In this document: piece by piece, positions 19,101 to 28,425 of the stretch
Position numbering within the stretch: the first letter of the stretch is position 1
Layout: each line of letters begins with the position of its first letter
Assembly (NCBI GenBank): GCA_003427395.1
Contig: BFEA01000350.1
Span: forward strand, 974,873 to 1,026,157
Length of the DNA stretch: 51,285 bases
Direction: 5' to 3'
Source: Chara braunii
Taxonomy: Eukaryota; Streptophyta; Charophyceae; Charales; Characeae
Notes under the pieces: model-generated
The model's database searches: none
Told to the model about the DNA's origin: nothing
The model's input: the letters and a program-made list of their open reading frames with translations, nothing else
Position numbers and translations under genes: made by a program

Positions 19101-19933
19101 ATGATTAGATACGACAAAGGGAACCCCATTGGCACTTTAGAGAGGGCTTGAAAATCGGAAAAGAGGTATGGAGTAACCCTCCCCAGGGTTAGAGGGGAAG
19201 GAATGGTATCTACAGAGTTCTTCGAGATCTACGGGCAAGAGACGGTGGTGCGGTTCTCGGTGGTCTCCGAAGGGGGAAGCCGCACTAGGAAGGCTGAGGT
19301 CTTTCTGTCTCCCGACGACCGACGATTCTTCACAACCGAGTTAGCGGAGGGGAAAGACCCCTTAGGCATCGCCCGAAAGACCCTAGACCGACTGAGGAGA
19401 TTGAGAGGGGCGGCGCCGAGGGACGCGTGGTTGATAGAGTGGAATATCGAGGAAGGTCGGAAGTTCCAAGGGCTGCTCACGGGAGAACTTGGGAGATCCC
19501 AACCTGAGCCTACCGTCTACTCTACGCCGATAACGCAACCGTAAGGAGGGTCCAAAATGGGGGACAAGTGATAGAGAAATTCCCATTAGGCGAAGAAGGG
19601 GGGCACAAATTGTTCACCCAGTGTTGGGAATCGCGAGAAGACACAGACTTCGAGTGGTGGGCGCTCGTGGGAGAATTCATCAAACCCCTGTTTCGAGGAC
19701 AACTCGAAGAGGTGGATAGGGCCCTGATCAGGCGGTGCTCTCAAGAGGGGGTAAGGGAGATTTCTCGTGTGCAAATCACCAACTTAGCCTTGGAAACCTG
19801 TGAAGAAAAACGAGTAAGGGACTCTTGGTGGACTGTGACTAGCGAGGAGTCGAAAGAAGATAGTGCGGGGGAGGAAGACTCAGGGGAAGAAGACGATTCG
19901 GAAGGGAGTGACGATAGTGAGGAGAGCAATTAG
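19101..19933 (+). pseudogene. Beta6: last beta paralog, acidic tail, stop plus frameshift
   Basis: ATG 19101 (MIRYDKGN) opens a frame to TAA 19544 with one internal TGA at 19149. The remainder is in another frame to TAG 19931. Reading the second frame upstream of 19568 gives YADNATVRRVQNGG, which continues the alignment to beta4, so a single indel near 19520 splits the gene. Landmarks are YGVTLPR, VVRFSVVSEGG, AEVFLS, AEGKDPL and then LFTQCW. After the beta domain it has a tail of about 35 residues almost wholly Ser, Glu and Asp, unlike the other copies. The gag start lies 18 nt beyond its stop. Confidence 0.55.
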
Positions 19934-19951
19934 AGGGTAACAATAGGGTGC

Positions 19952-21397
19952 ATGGAGAGTGAGGTGGACGCTGGGCTCTCTCGTCCACCAGAAACAACTG
20001 TAAGAAGGGGTGTTGAGAAGAGCCCCGAGTTGGGAGCTAGGCTAAGTAGGGTGACAGAAGAAATGACTGAGGGCTCAGAGTCGATAAGTAGGGCCGAGAG
20101 GGGCCCAGAAACGGCTTCAGGGGAAAGGCAAACCTCGGAGGAACAAAGAGCTAGCACGGAAGTGCGAGTACATAGGGAGGTAGAGTCGCGGGTGCCAGTG
20201 AGAGAAGGGGCGGCCGAAGCCTCGAGGGGCCTTCCAGTAGAGCCTCGATGGGCGGATCTAGTGGACGCTGAAGCAAGGATGGGAGAAGCTCAGAAATTTC
20301 CAAGAAATGATAGGCCAAGGTACCGACCACCTAGGAGAGAAGAAAAAAGGGGTCTAAATAGAAGGGACCTAAGAGATGAGAGGTCGGCGGAAGTTGGCGG
20401 TAGGCCACGGAGGTGGGCCGAGAGGGAATCGGATGCTGCATGGGCTCCCGAAGAGGTAATGGGGAGAAGTCTGGAGGTGGACGCCTGGAGAGGTTTTAGG
20501 GGCCAGGACCCCACACGTTGGGAAACTGAATGGCCGAATGAGAGAGGACGCTACGGGGAAGAACCATGGGGGCCCCCGAGACCCCGACCGCGGATCGAGG
20601 AGCCGGATCCCTCTTGGTACAAGCCGTACCATCCGGTGATTGACGGGCCTATGGAGGGACCCTATTTTCGCCGTTACGACGACCAACGAGTACCTTACTA
20701 CGTCGTCAATCTAGGCCTGGAGGCACTTTTCTCCGACGGACGTGATGTGACGGGGTTCGTCGAGAAGTGGGAGAGTTATGCTTACCAAAAGAGGTTCTCC
20801 GAGAAAGAGTGGACAGACCACTTCATCCAGCACTTGGACCCGAAATTAGACCCATCAATTAGGGCTATCTACTCGGCAGATGGGCGGTGGAGGACGTTCA
20901 AAAGTAGTCTATGACGGACTTTCGCATGTGATGATTTAATCCCCACCGTAAAGGGCTTGCGTCGGGTTACGAGGGGGGAACGAGAGAGCATGGTGGCCTT
21001 CACTCAGAGGTTCAAGCGCTTGTCCCAAGCCTTAGTGGATAGAGGGATGTTGTCAGAGGTGGATAGATGCGTAATGTTTATGTTGCACCTATCCGAGGAG
21101 AAAAGGAAAGAAGTCCTTGAAAAAAACCCAAAAGACTCGGCCAACTTCGAGAAGGTCGCCGAGGTAGTCTTCACGGGAGGAAGAGTGGACGTGAGGGAAT
21201 ACATGAAAGAAACCCTAGACATGGCGCTCAGTAATATGCGCAACACACGGAACGATGACCCTCGGGGGAATGACAGACCACCCGCAAGTCCACCTGGTCC
21301 ACCGGGTCCCCGATGGGGAGAACGGCAAACGGGATGGAGAAGCGAGCCAAGAAACCAAGGAGCCTGGAGAAATGACCGAGAAATAGACCTTGGATGA
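19952..21397 (+). pseudogene. Element A gag polyprotein, one in-frame TGA
   Basis: ATG 19952 starts an arginine- and glutamate-rich N-terminal region of about 220 residues that looks disordered and RNA-binding. A capsid-like helical domain follows (about residues 245-420): GLEALFSDGRDVTGFVEKW, then EWTDHFIQHLDP, and after the stop AFTQRFKRLSQALV and KVAEVVF, typical of Ty3/gypsy gag. TGA at 20912-20914 interrupts it, but the same frame continues with good gag similarity, so it is one gene. The next codon is CGG, a context known for stop-codon readthrough. The C-terminal end is Pro/Gly/Arg-rich without a CCHC knuckle. Its stop TGA (21395) overlaps the protease ATG (21394) as ATGA. Confidence 0.7.
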
Positions 21398-21966
21398 AAT
21401 GCACCTTGGATGAGATAGACATAGTGGCTCCCCTTAGGAGAACCCTGATGCAGCCTATGCAGTGCACGCTTCTGGAATACCTAGCAGCCAGCAAAAGCGC
21501 TAGGGAAGAACTCCTAAGCATTACGAAGAAAGTAAGAGTCCCGCTCATCGGAGGACCCACGGTATCGAGGGATGGTCCAGCGAAGGAAGAAGTACAGTCC
21601 TCCCGAATCACCATGGAGGAGCTGCCGGCTAACTTCTTCTCAGGGGAGGAGGCCAAAAAACTCTATGTGTTAGGGAGCGGCCAGCTCCAAGCGGTGGTGA
21701 GTGGGAAGAAGATGAGGGCTCTAGTAGACAATGGGTCCGAGTCTACGGTATGTAGAGACTCCATTGTCCGGGAGCTAGGCTTGGAAATAGATAGGGGAGT
21801 ATCAATGGTCGCGGGCATCGAGACCTCCGTCCCAATATTTTCGGTAAAAGAGTGTTCCTCCGAGCTGATCCTCGGTAGAACCTGGCAGAGCGCTGTCGGC
21901 GAGGACAACCTTACAAGGGTGTCCGCCCTGATTTTTACAAGTGACAAGAAAGACTGGGAAAGGTAG
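21394..21966 (+). CDS. Element A retropepsin-like protease, truncated
   Basis: The ORF starts at ATG 21394 within the gag stop and has 190 codons. Near residue 110 ALVDNGSES matches the retropepsin active-site loop (hydrophobic-D-x-G-S/A), with Asn where Thr is usual. About 45 residues later ELILGRTW matches the second conserved loop (I-L/I-G-R/N-xW). The protease would process gag. From 21894 the sequence matches the LTR-like block repeated at 50467, so the last 24 codons come from that block and any RT and integrase have been lost. The cut makes element A non-autonomous. Confidence 0.65.
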   Translation: MKCTLDEIDIVAPLRRTLMQPMQCTLLEYLAASKSAREELLSITKKVRVPLIGGPTVSRDGPAKEEVQSSRITMEELPANFFSGEEAKKLYVLGSGQLQAVVSGKKMRALVDNGSESTVCRDSIVRELGLEIDRGVSMVAGIETSVPIFSVKECSSELILGRTWQSAVGEDNLTRVSALIFTSDKKDWER

Positions 21967-22529
21967 GACTTTCTGGGTGACCGCGCGAGGCGCGACAACC
22001 ATCCGGGTGTGGGTAGGGTTGTGTAGCATAAGTGGGAGCGCGCAGTTTTAAGGCACGTGTGTGATTTCTCCTTTGGTTATGAAAGTCGGCCAGGGTGGCC
22101 GGATTATCTTCCTGTTGACTAAAATAAGGTTTGAAGGTTTTCAAAACTCCACTGACTGGCACGTTTGATCAGTGCTAGGACGGGCACGTAGGTAAGCACG
22201 TGGAATGGCCACAGCGAGGGGTTGGCAGGCCGGTGTGGACGCTTAGTGGCCGTAGGTGCAAACGCGGGCTGAAAAAATGACCAGGGCGTTTTCGTGGCCC
22301 TGAACATGGCGCGACACTACTTTATATAGGAGGTCGCGCCCGCTGGTCTCAGGCTTGGGCTTGACCCTATGGGTTACGACAGTAGATTGTTACTACGGAG
22401 GTTCTGGGATCGAGGCCGGCGGGCGACGGCGCAATAGCAGCAGAGTGCCATGAAGAAAACTGAGGGGGTTGAGGGCCCGACGGGGCTATCCCCCCTCGGT
22501 TTTGTTAATAGGCGCGGTGACAGACCCGG
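21894..22529 (+). mobile_element. LTR-like block, copy 1
   Basis: From TGTCGG at 21894 the sequence matches 50467 onward, including CCTTACAAGGG, a GGCGCG-rich patch, a CGCGCAG..TTTAA.GCACG phrase, TTACGACAG/TTACGGCTT near 22374, and the GGCTATCCCC..GGTTTTGTT phrase near 22484. TATATAG at 22323 is followed by GC-rich sequence, as in an LTR promoter. The LTR of element B starts at its right edge, so element B may have inserted into this block. No polypurine tract precedes it. Confidence 0.55.
22323..22329 (+). promoter_or_regulatory. TATA box in LTR-like block 1
   Basis: TATATAG preceded by ACT and followed by GAGGTCGCG. It is the only TATA match in the block. Confidence 0.45.
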
Positions 22530-23562
22530 TGTCGGGACTGGTGAGTCCCGAATGACTTCCCATCACTCGAGAGACTCTATATGGCCAGTTTGTGCACGGC
22601 AGAGAAAACCGGAGGCAAAAAGGATGGGAGGATCAAGGCACAGGCACGGGCGCGAGGAATTTAGAGGCTGCTTGAAGTCGTCGGGACCCATGGACTAAGA
22701 ACAAATTGATGGAACAGGGGGCGGCAGAGGACCGCAAGAAAGCGGCAAAGGCGACCCTCCCTCCGAAACGAAAAAGGCCCGCCAGGAATATTGATGACGT
22801 AGGATGCACGCCGCAAAGAGAAAAGATAAGTGGGAAAGGATAGGACGTAAGGCGCTGGCATGGAAAAAGGTAGTCGGGCCAGGTGGGCCACTAGAACGCA
22901 GCGGCAGGAGGGCCAAGGGGGCCACAAACCAAGAAAAGATGTGGTAGCGGCAGGACAAAGTACCGCGGACCACGTGAGACCAAGAGAAGATGTGATACCG
23001 GCGGGACAAAGTACCGGGGACCACGTGAGACCAAGAGAAGATGTGGTACCGGCGAAACAAAGTGTCGGGGACCACATGAGACCAAGAAAAGATGTAGTAC
23101 CGGCGGGACAAAGTGTCGGGGACCACGTGAGACCAAAAAAAGATGTGGTGTCGGCGGGACAAAGTGTCGGGGACCACGTGAGACCAAGAAAAGATGTGGT
23201 GTCGGCGCAACAAAGTGTCGGGGACTGCGTGGGACCAAGAGAAAAACGTAGCACCATGGTACTAGTGTCTGGGACTGCTGTGGGACAAGTGGCGGAGACC
23301 GGTGACGTCCCAAGGAAAAATTGCGGCGCGGTATGTAGTACAAAAAAAAAAAAACAAGTTGCGCCGTCAAGATCGGAGATCTTGAAAGTCAAGAATATTT
23401 GCACCACTAATGCAAGCACTAGCGGAAGCTAGAGGGAGGGCCAAAAGAAAGGTAAAAAAATAAAGAGAATAGGTAATGGGAGGCATGGGAGCAATCCGAA
23501 AAATCTCGGATTGCCCTCCCCCAAGAAAGTAGGGCCAAGGGAGCCAACATGAAGAAAATAGG
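22530..23562 (+). repeat. Element B 5' LTR (right end deleted)
   Basis: It starts with an 8-bp hairpin (TCGGGACT/AGTCCCGA, loop GGTG, 22532-22551). It contains six 51-bp repeats, a TCAAGATC/GATCTTGA hairpin at 23367-23385 and a CAATCCG/CGGATTG hairpin at 23492-23513. The match with the 3' LTR stops at 23562. Confidence 0.85.
22935..23240 (+). repeat. Six 51-bp tandem repeats in the 5' LTR
   Basis: The period is 51 bp with the phrase GGGGACCACGTGAGACCAAG. As 51 is a multiple of three, frames stay open on both strands. The plus frame from ATG 22860 encodes six 17-residue repeats of the type KDVVPAGQSVGDHVRPR. Confidence 0.85.
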
Positions 23563-23628
23563 CTATCGACAGCGGCGCTAGTCGTCTGCCCGTCGGCTAT
23601 CGACAGCGGCGCTAGTCGTCTGCCCGCC
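23561..23628. repeat. 34-bp tandem duplication at the LTR/leader junction
   Basis: GGCTATCGACAGCGGCGCTA... occurs at 23561 and 23595. The first copy begins exactly where the LTR match ends, so it probably marks a deletion or repair joint. Confidence 0.9.
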
Positions 23629-23653
23629 ACATCCAAAGCAACGAAGGGATGCG

Positions 23654-24928
23654 ATGGACTTTGGAGTCTCAGAGAGAGGGTGCTAGGCTGGTTTGACCCG
23701 GAAGGTACGCCAAAGACTGGGGAAAAGCACAAGGAAGGTAGGGAAGCAGAGGGGAATAGTGCAGTCGGTGAGGTGGGTAGCTCTGAAGGGGGACTTAAAA
23801 GGATAGTAGCCACCCTCACCCGGGCTCTGAATAAGAATCAGGGGTACCTCCCGGACGCAAAAAAAAACTCACTTTCGATGGGGCAAACATAACGGAATTC
23901 CTGATAGATTACGAGAACCTGACAGCCTTATTAAAATGGACTAAGGAAGAAAAGATGGACCACCTAGGGCAGCACGTATCGTTGAGCTTAGGAAGGGACA
24001 TTATGACTATCGTCTCCTCTAGTGGATCCTGGAAGGAAACCCGGAATGAGATGATGAGAAAGTACCTGAAGGCGGAGAAAATGGCGACAGAGGCCGAATT
24101 GGCGGCAATTCAAAGGAAAAACTATGCTACTTACAATGACTTTCTGAAGTCATTCACTCTAGTGGCACTGCGAATCCCCGAGGTAACGGATCGTATAATG
24201 AGTAAGTACTTTTTTAGGCAGTTCTCCGAATTCGACAAAGATAAGATTTTGTCGGCCTACCAGCAGACAAGTAAGTTTGAATACACAAGGGATGTGGATT
24301 TCAGTACGGTAACAGATCTTGCAAAGAAGACAGTGGTAACTGAGACCCTAGCCCTGCTTAAGGAAGGAGAGGTTATAGACCTGACCGGGAAGACGGGGAT
24401 AAGGTCAAGAAGGGGATAGAAAGCCTGCACGAACGAGTGCATGGGGTTGACAGCAAGATGAAAAGAGTGGAAAATGCGTTGTTAGTAATGCAGGCGCAAG
24501 TGTCCAGACCCGCCCTTCCGCCCCAAGAAGCCGTAGTTCCGGCAACCGTAGCTAATCGGGGATTTGGCAGGAGGGATCCGACCAACGAACGATGCAAGTA
24601 CTGCACAATGGTCGGATATTTCATAAGGGCTTGCCCAAGACTCAATCACAATATTGAGCGGCAGAGGTGCAGCAGGTCCCTCAAAGGCGAGATCCTCGGA
24701 CCCCGGGGGGAGCGTGTAAATTGGAACTCGCCAGGAGGGATGCGGCGAGCCGTCATCCTCCTAAATAACTTAGAGATAGTTGTCGTAGAAGCAGAGCCGA
24801 TAGCCGAGATTGTCTGGGACCAACCACGGGGACGCAGACCACAGACCAATTTTATCCTAGAAGGCAATGGCCAGGATAGGGTGAATATCACCACTCGTCG
24901 GGCCGACACAGAAAATAAGTTTATTTAA
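23654..24928 (+). pseudogene. Element B gag, frameshifted
   Basis: Three frames make up one gag. The first (to 23892) ends after a run of nine A; the capsid part continues in another frame with LTFDGANITEFLIDYENL and runs to 24419 (KWTKEEKMDHLGQH, FLKSFTLVALRIPE). A second shift near 24395 leads to the frame ending at 24928. That part carries a knuckle CKYCTMVGYFIRAC in which the usual His of CX2CX4HX4C is Tyr, so zinc binding is probably lost. A conserved tail with GPRGERVNWNSPGGMRRA follows. The start is unclear; ATG 23654 is the likeliest but would need another indel. The normal role is packaging of element RNA in virus-like particles. Confidence 0.75.
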
Positions 24929-24937
24929 GATACAACA

Positions 24938-26332
24938 ATGGAAGAACTTGCAGGGACTAGCGCAGACCAGCAAGGGACCGAAGCTGGGGAACAAGAGAAG
25001 GTCTATGGGAAAGCAAGGGAGGAGGAACCGGTAGATAAAGCTACGACGACAAAGAAGAAGTTCAGATATCAAATTCCAATCCCGACTTCGCCTGAAATCG
25101 ATGACACCCTGAGTAAACTGCTGGGTACCATGGTATCAGTGTCCTTTCCGACCATGCTACAAGCCAGCCCAAGACTGCTTAAAGGACTCAGGCAGTTGCT
25201 AACTCGTAAGCGCGTAGAAGTAGAGGAGGGCCCGGAACCGCAGGAGCAGGAGACGGAAGAGGCAGAGGCACCCCAAGGCGTCTCCAACCTCCAAAGAATT
25301 CCCGGGGATCTGGAGGACCTGGAAAAGGCCTTTGCAGACATCCGCCTAAGCTTACCAGACCGAGAAGGGGGCGAAGTCATGAGGGCGCCACCCGGGACGA
25401 AGCTTAGCTTCCATGCATTGCTCGTAGGAAAGCTGAAAGTCCAAATCGGAACTCACCACACTGACGCGCTAGTGGACGGCGGTGCAGAAATCTCCCTCAT
25501 ACGACGAGATTTCGCAACAGTTACGGGGTGCACGATAAACAAGAAAGTAGCAGGGAGTATCCGGGGAGCCGGTGGCGAAATTCCTTTCACAGGGTATGTC
25601 ACCAAATGTGCGGTCAAGGCGGGAATCTGGGAATCCATCTGGTCCTTTCAGAGGATGACCGTGATGGAAGAAATGGATCATGACATAATCATCGGGAGAC
25701 CGTGGTGCGCCCATGTAGAAATGATAGGAATGCATCTGCATGATGGCACATACATAGTAGACATAGAGGACCCTGTAACCGGCCACGGAGAACTCCTCCG
25801 ACTTCTTGGGACTGGAGGGGACCCTCCAAAGGGCAAATTGGCAACCTGGTCGCCAACATTCGAAGAGAGTGCACGGAAGGGGGCATTCACACGGATGGAA
25901 GGTATGAGGGAGAGAGCAGAAATCATGATTGAGGCGGCCTTCAACAAAAAGGAGTGGATCAAAATGGGCCTGCCTCTGAAGAAAAGGAGGCAAGAGGACG
26001 AGGTCCTAGGGGGTATGGTCGCAGAAAAAGAGTTGGAAGATGAACTTGGGGTCAGCCTGCACAAGGCGATGGAAGGCCACAAGGAAATGTCAGAAGTAGT
26101 CCTTGAAATCCCAGACTTGCTGCAGCTTATCACAGCTATTAGATATCACAAAGTTGGGGTAGACCCGACAACACTTGCCAAATTCGAGGATGAGGTCCGA
26201 AAGGGCAATTGCCTGAATGGGAAGATAGTTAGCATCCAGCCCCGCGTCATGGAGGTAGCAAGGCCAATTCCGACCATTCATTTTTTAGGAGAACGATCCC
26301 AGAAGGCAGTGTGCGAAAGTACAAACCCGTAG
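24938..26332 (+). CDS. Element B protease region
   Basis: ATG 24938 lies 9 nt after the gag stop. The 464-codon frame has a charged linker of about 145 residues and then a retropepsin domain: ALVDGGAEISLI (about residue 180, D-x-G-A active-site loop with Gly where Thr is usual) and HDIIIGRPW (about residue 245). A linker toward RT of about 200 residues follows. The last codons are out of frame relative to the RT ORF, which overlaps it at 26311-26332; an indel near 26297 explains this. The protease would cleave gag and pol. No stop lies inside the catalytic domain. Confidence 0.75.
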   Translation: MEELAGTSADQQGTEAGEQEKVYGKAREEEPVDKATTTKKKFRYQIPIPTSPEIDDTLSKLLGTMVSVSFPTMLQASPRLLKGLRQLLTRKRVEVEEGPEPQEQETEEAEAPQGVSNLQRIPGDLEDLEKAFADIRLSLPDREGGEVMRAPPGTKLSFHALLVGKLKVQIGTHHTDALVDGGAEISLIRRDFATVTGCTINKKVAGSIRGAGGEIPFTGYVTKCAVKAGIWESIWSFQRMTVMEEMDHDIIIGRPWCAHVEMIGMHLHDGTYIVDIEDPVTGHGELLRLLGTGGDPPKGKLATWSPTFEESARKGAFTRMEGMRERAEIMIEAAFNKKEWIKMGLPLKKRRQEDEVLGGMVAEKELEDELGVSLHKAMEGHKEMSEVVLEIPDLLQLITAIRYHKVGVDPTTLAKFEDEVRKGNCLNGKIVSIQPRVMEVARPIPTIHFLGERSQKAVCESTNP

Positions 26333-28425
26333 GAAATAAGGCTAAGCCGGTCTCGATCCTAGTGGAGACATCAAAGGAAGAGGCCTTGGAAAAGGAGAAG
26401 GAGGTCCTGCGGGTAATAAGGGAGAGGCGAGCAGCGGAAGAGCATCGGATACCTGATAAAGTAGCAGAAACCATGAAAATAGGGGTGGAAGGGTTCTTAA
26501 CAACAGAGGAAACTCAGTTGATAAGGAAGGCGTGCCAAGAGTTTCATCTAGCCTTTGCGTTCAATGATCACCATAAAGGACGGTTAGATGCGAAATCAAT
26601 TCCCCCTGTTAGGATCCACACGGTAGAGCATGAGTATTCGAATGATAAAGGGTCTGCCTATCAGTTTGGGATAGCGACAGAGGTCACCGACCTGCTTAGA
26701 GCCAAGATAGATTCGTTCGTAGCTGAACCCACCGTATCCCCCTACACGAACAAGTGGTGGATCCAGGACTTGCAGAAGCTCAATGCGGTAACAATTAGGG
26801 ACGCGGGTTCGCTCCCACAAGCGGACTTGTTGGCCGAATCGCATGCTGGATGAAGTATTTACTCCCTGATAGACCTATACTCAGGATATGACCAACTGCC
26901 GTTTGACGCGAGGGATAGGCTGTATACCGCCATGCACACACCGGTAGGGCAGTTGCAGATCCAAGTGACCCCTATAGGTTTGACGAACGCGGTGGCAGAA
27001 GCGCAAAGGAGGATGTTTGTCGTAGCAAGGGACATGTTCCCGAAAAAATGCGAGCCATATATAGACGATAATCCCATAAAGGGCGCGCAAGACAAAGATG
27101 AGACGGAGATCGAGCCGGTCGTACGGAAGTTCGTCTGAGATCACCTACAGGATATCAAGGATCTACTCCAGCGATTCTTGGTTTATAACATTACCGCAAG
27201 TGGACCAAAGAGCATTCTGGTCGTCCCGGAAGTGACCATACCGGGGTTTCGATGTGGGGCCTATGGAAGGAAGCCTGACCCGGCAAAAACTGATAAAATC
27301 TCTTAATGGTCGACGCCCCTGCGCACCACGACGGAAGTGCGTGTCTTCCTAGGGGTGGTCGGATTCTGGAGGATCTTCATCAAAGGATTCGCAAAGATAG
27401 CAGAGCCTATCCGCGCAATGAGCAGAGAAGGCGGCACGATGGAATGGACCGAGGACAGGGAAGCGGCAACCCAGACCCTCAAAGACATCTTGTCTTCCGA
27501 TCAGGTTACCTTAGCGGCACCCTGCTTCAATGACGAAGTAGGGCGGCCTTTTATCTTAGAAACAGATGGGGGACCGCTGACAGTAGGAGGGGTATTGATA
27601 CAGAAAAGCGAGGAGGGTAAGGAAAGACCAATCAGATTTGAAAGTAGGACCTTGAATTCGGCGGAACGACGGTACTCACAGTTCAAGAAAGAGGTCTCAG
27701 CGATCCTGCATTGCCTTAAGACCTTTCAGGCGTACCTGTTCGGGAGGCGGTTTATCCTGAGGATCGATCCAAGCAACGTCGCCGGGGCACTAAAGAACTA
27801 TAAGCCCATAGACCCAACCGTTGGGAGATGGATAGGCTTAATATGGCAATTCGACTACAAGGTCGAGCGAATTGCGGGGCTCCGAAACATGGCAGATGGG
27901 CTAAGCAGGGTGTGTATCACGCCGGAAGGGATAGAGGACGCAGAGCCAATTGACGCATTCCTGGAACACGAAGGAGGAACCCTTGTCGTGGATAACGAGA
28001 TGGCAGACTCCATAGCCACGACGGGTCAGTTGTTGATCCAGACCTTGGAAAAGGGCGTGCCTGCGGTAGTTGCGGAACTCAGGGAAGGACCGGTTACTAC
28101 GTTTAGGCGCAAAGGCGAGAGGGATTCGTGGGGTGAAGTAATTGGGCCTAAAGAGGAACTGATGGCAATGACCGTTGAACGGGGACGGGACGCCGTGATG
28201 ACCTTATCAGAATCCTGGACGCAAAGGAAACTGCAGTACCAGGTGAATCAGACTCAGGAGGAGCAGGATACCGACCAGAAGGAACGAGAATTCTTCCTCA
28301 TACAGATGTATGAGCGCGTCTTCAGGGAAATCGACCTTCTGCTTATAGGAAACAAGGGAGGAAGCCGAAAAGTATGTCTTAAAGAACGACCACCTGTTCA
28401 AGAAGGAAGAGGGGATGATGCCTAG
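26311..28425 (+). pseudogene. Element B reverse transcriptase and RNase H, several stops
   Basis: The frame carries RT motifs in order: AEPTVSPYTNKWWIQDLQKLNA, YSLIDLYSGYDQLPF, PIGLTNAVA, then YIDD at 27058-27069 (the catalytic YxDD box), followed by the connection region with VFLGVVGFWRIFIKGFAKIA. RNase H follows with FILETDGGPLTVGG and NMADGLSRV. Stops are TGA 26851, TGA 27136 and TAA 27304. Each fits a single transition from CGA, TGG or CAA at a place where the surrounding similarity continues. The enzyme would copy element RNA into DNA. It is not functional as it stands. Confidence 0.85.

Noticed and set aside
14480-19933. The ORF array as bacterial or phage contamination
   Set aside because: It follows a tRNA-Asp primer site, leads into a Ty3-type gag and retropepsin, and shows no regular Shine-Dalgarno sites. 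An origin by capture still cannot be excluded.
22661-23419. Minus-strand Trp/Ser/Pro-rich frames over the 51-bp repeats
   Set aside because: They are the mirror of the same repeat with period divisible by three; no start context or family match.
22860-23432. CRISPR-like array (51-bp units in the LTRs)
   Set aside because: Units are contiguous diverged copies with no constant repeat separated by unique spacers.
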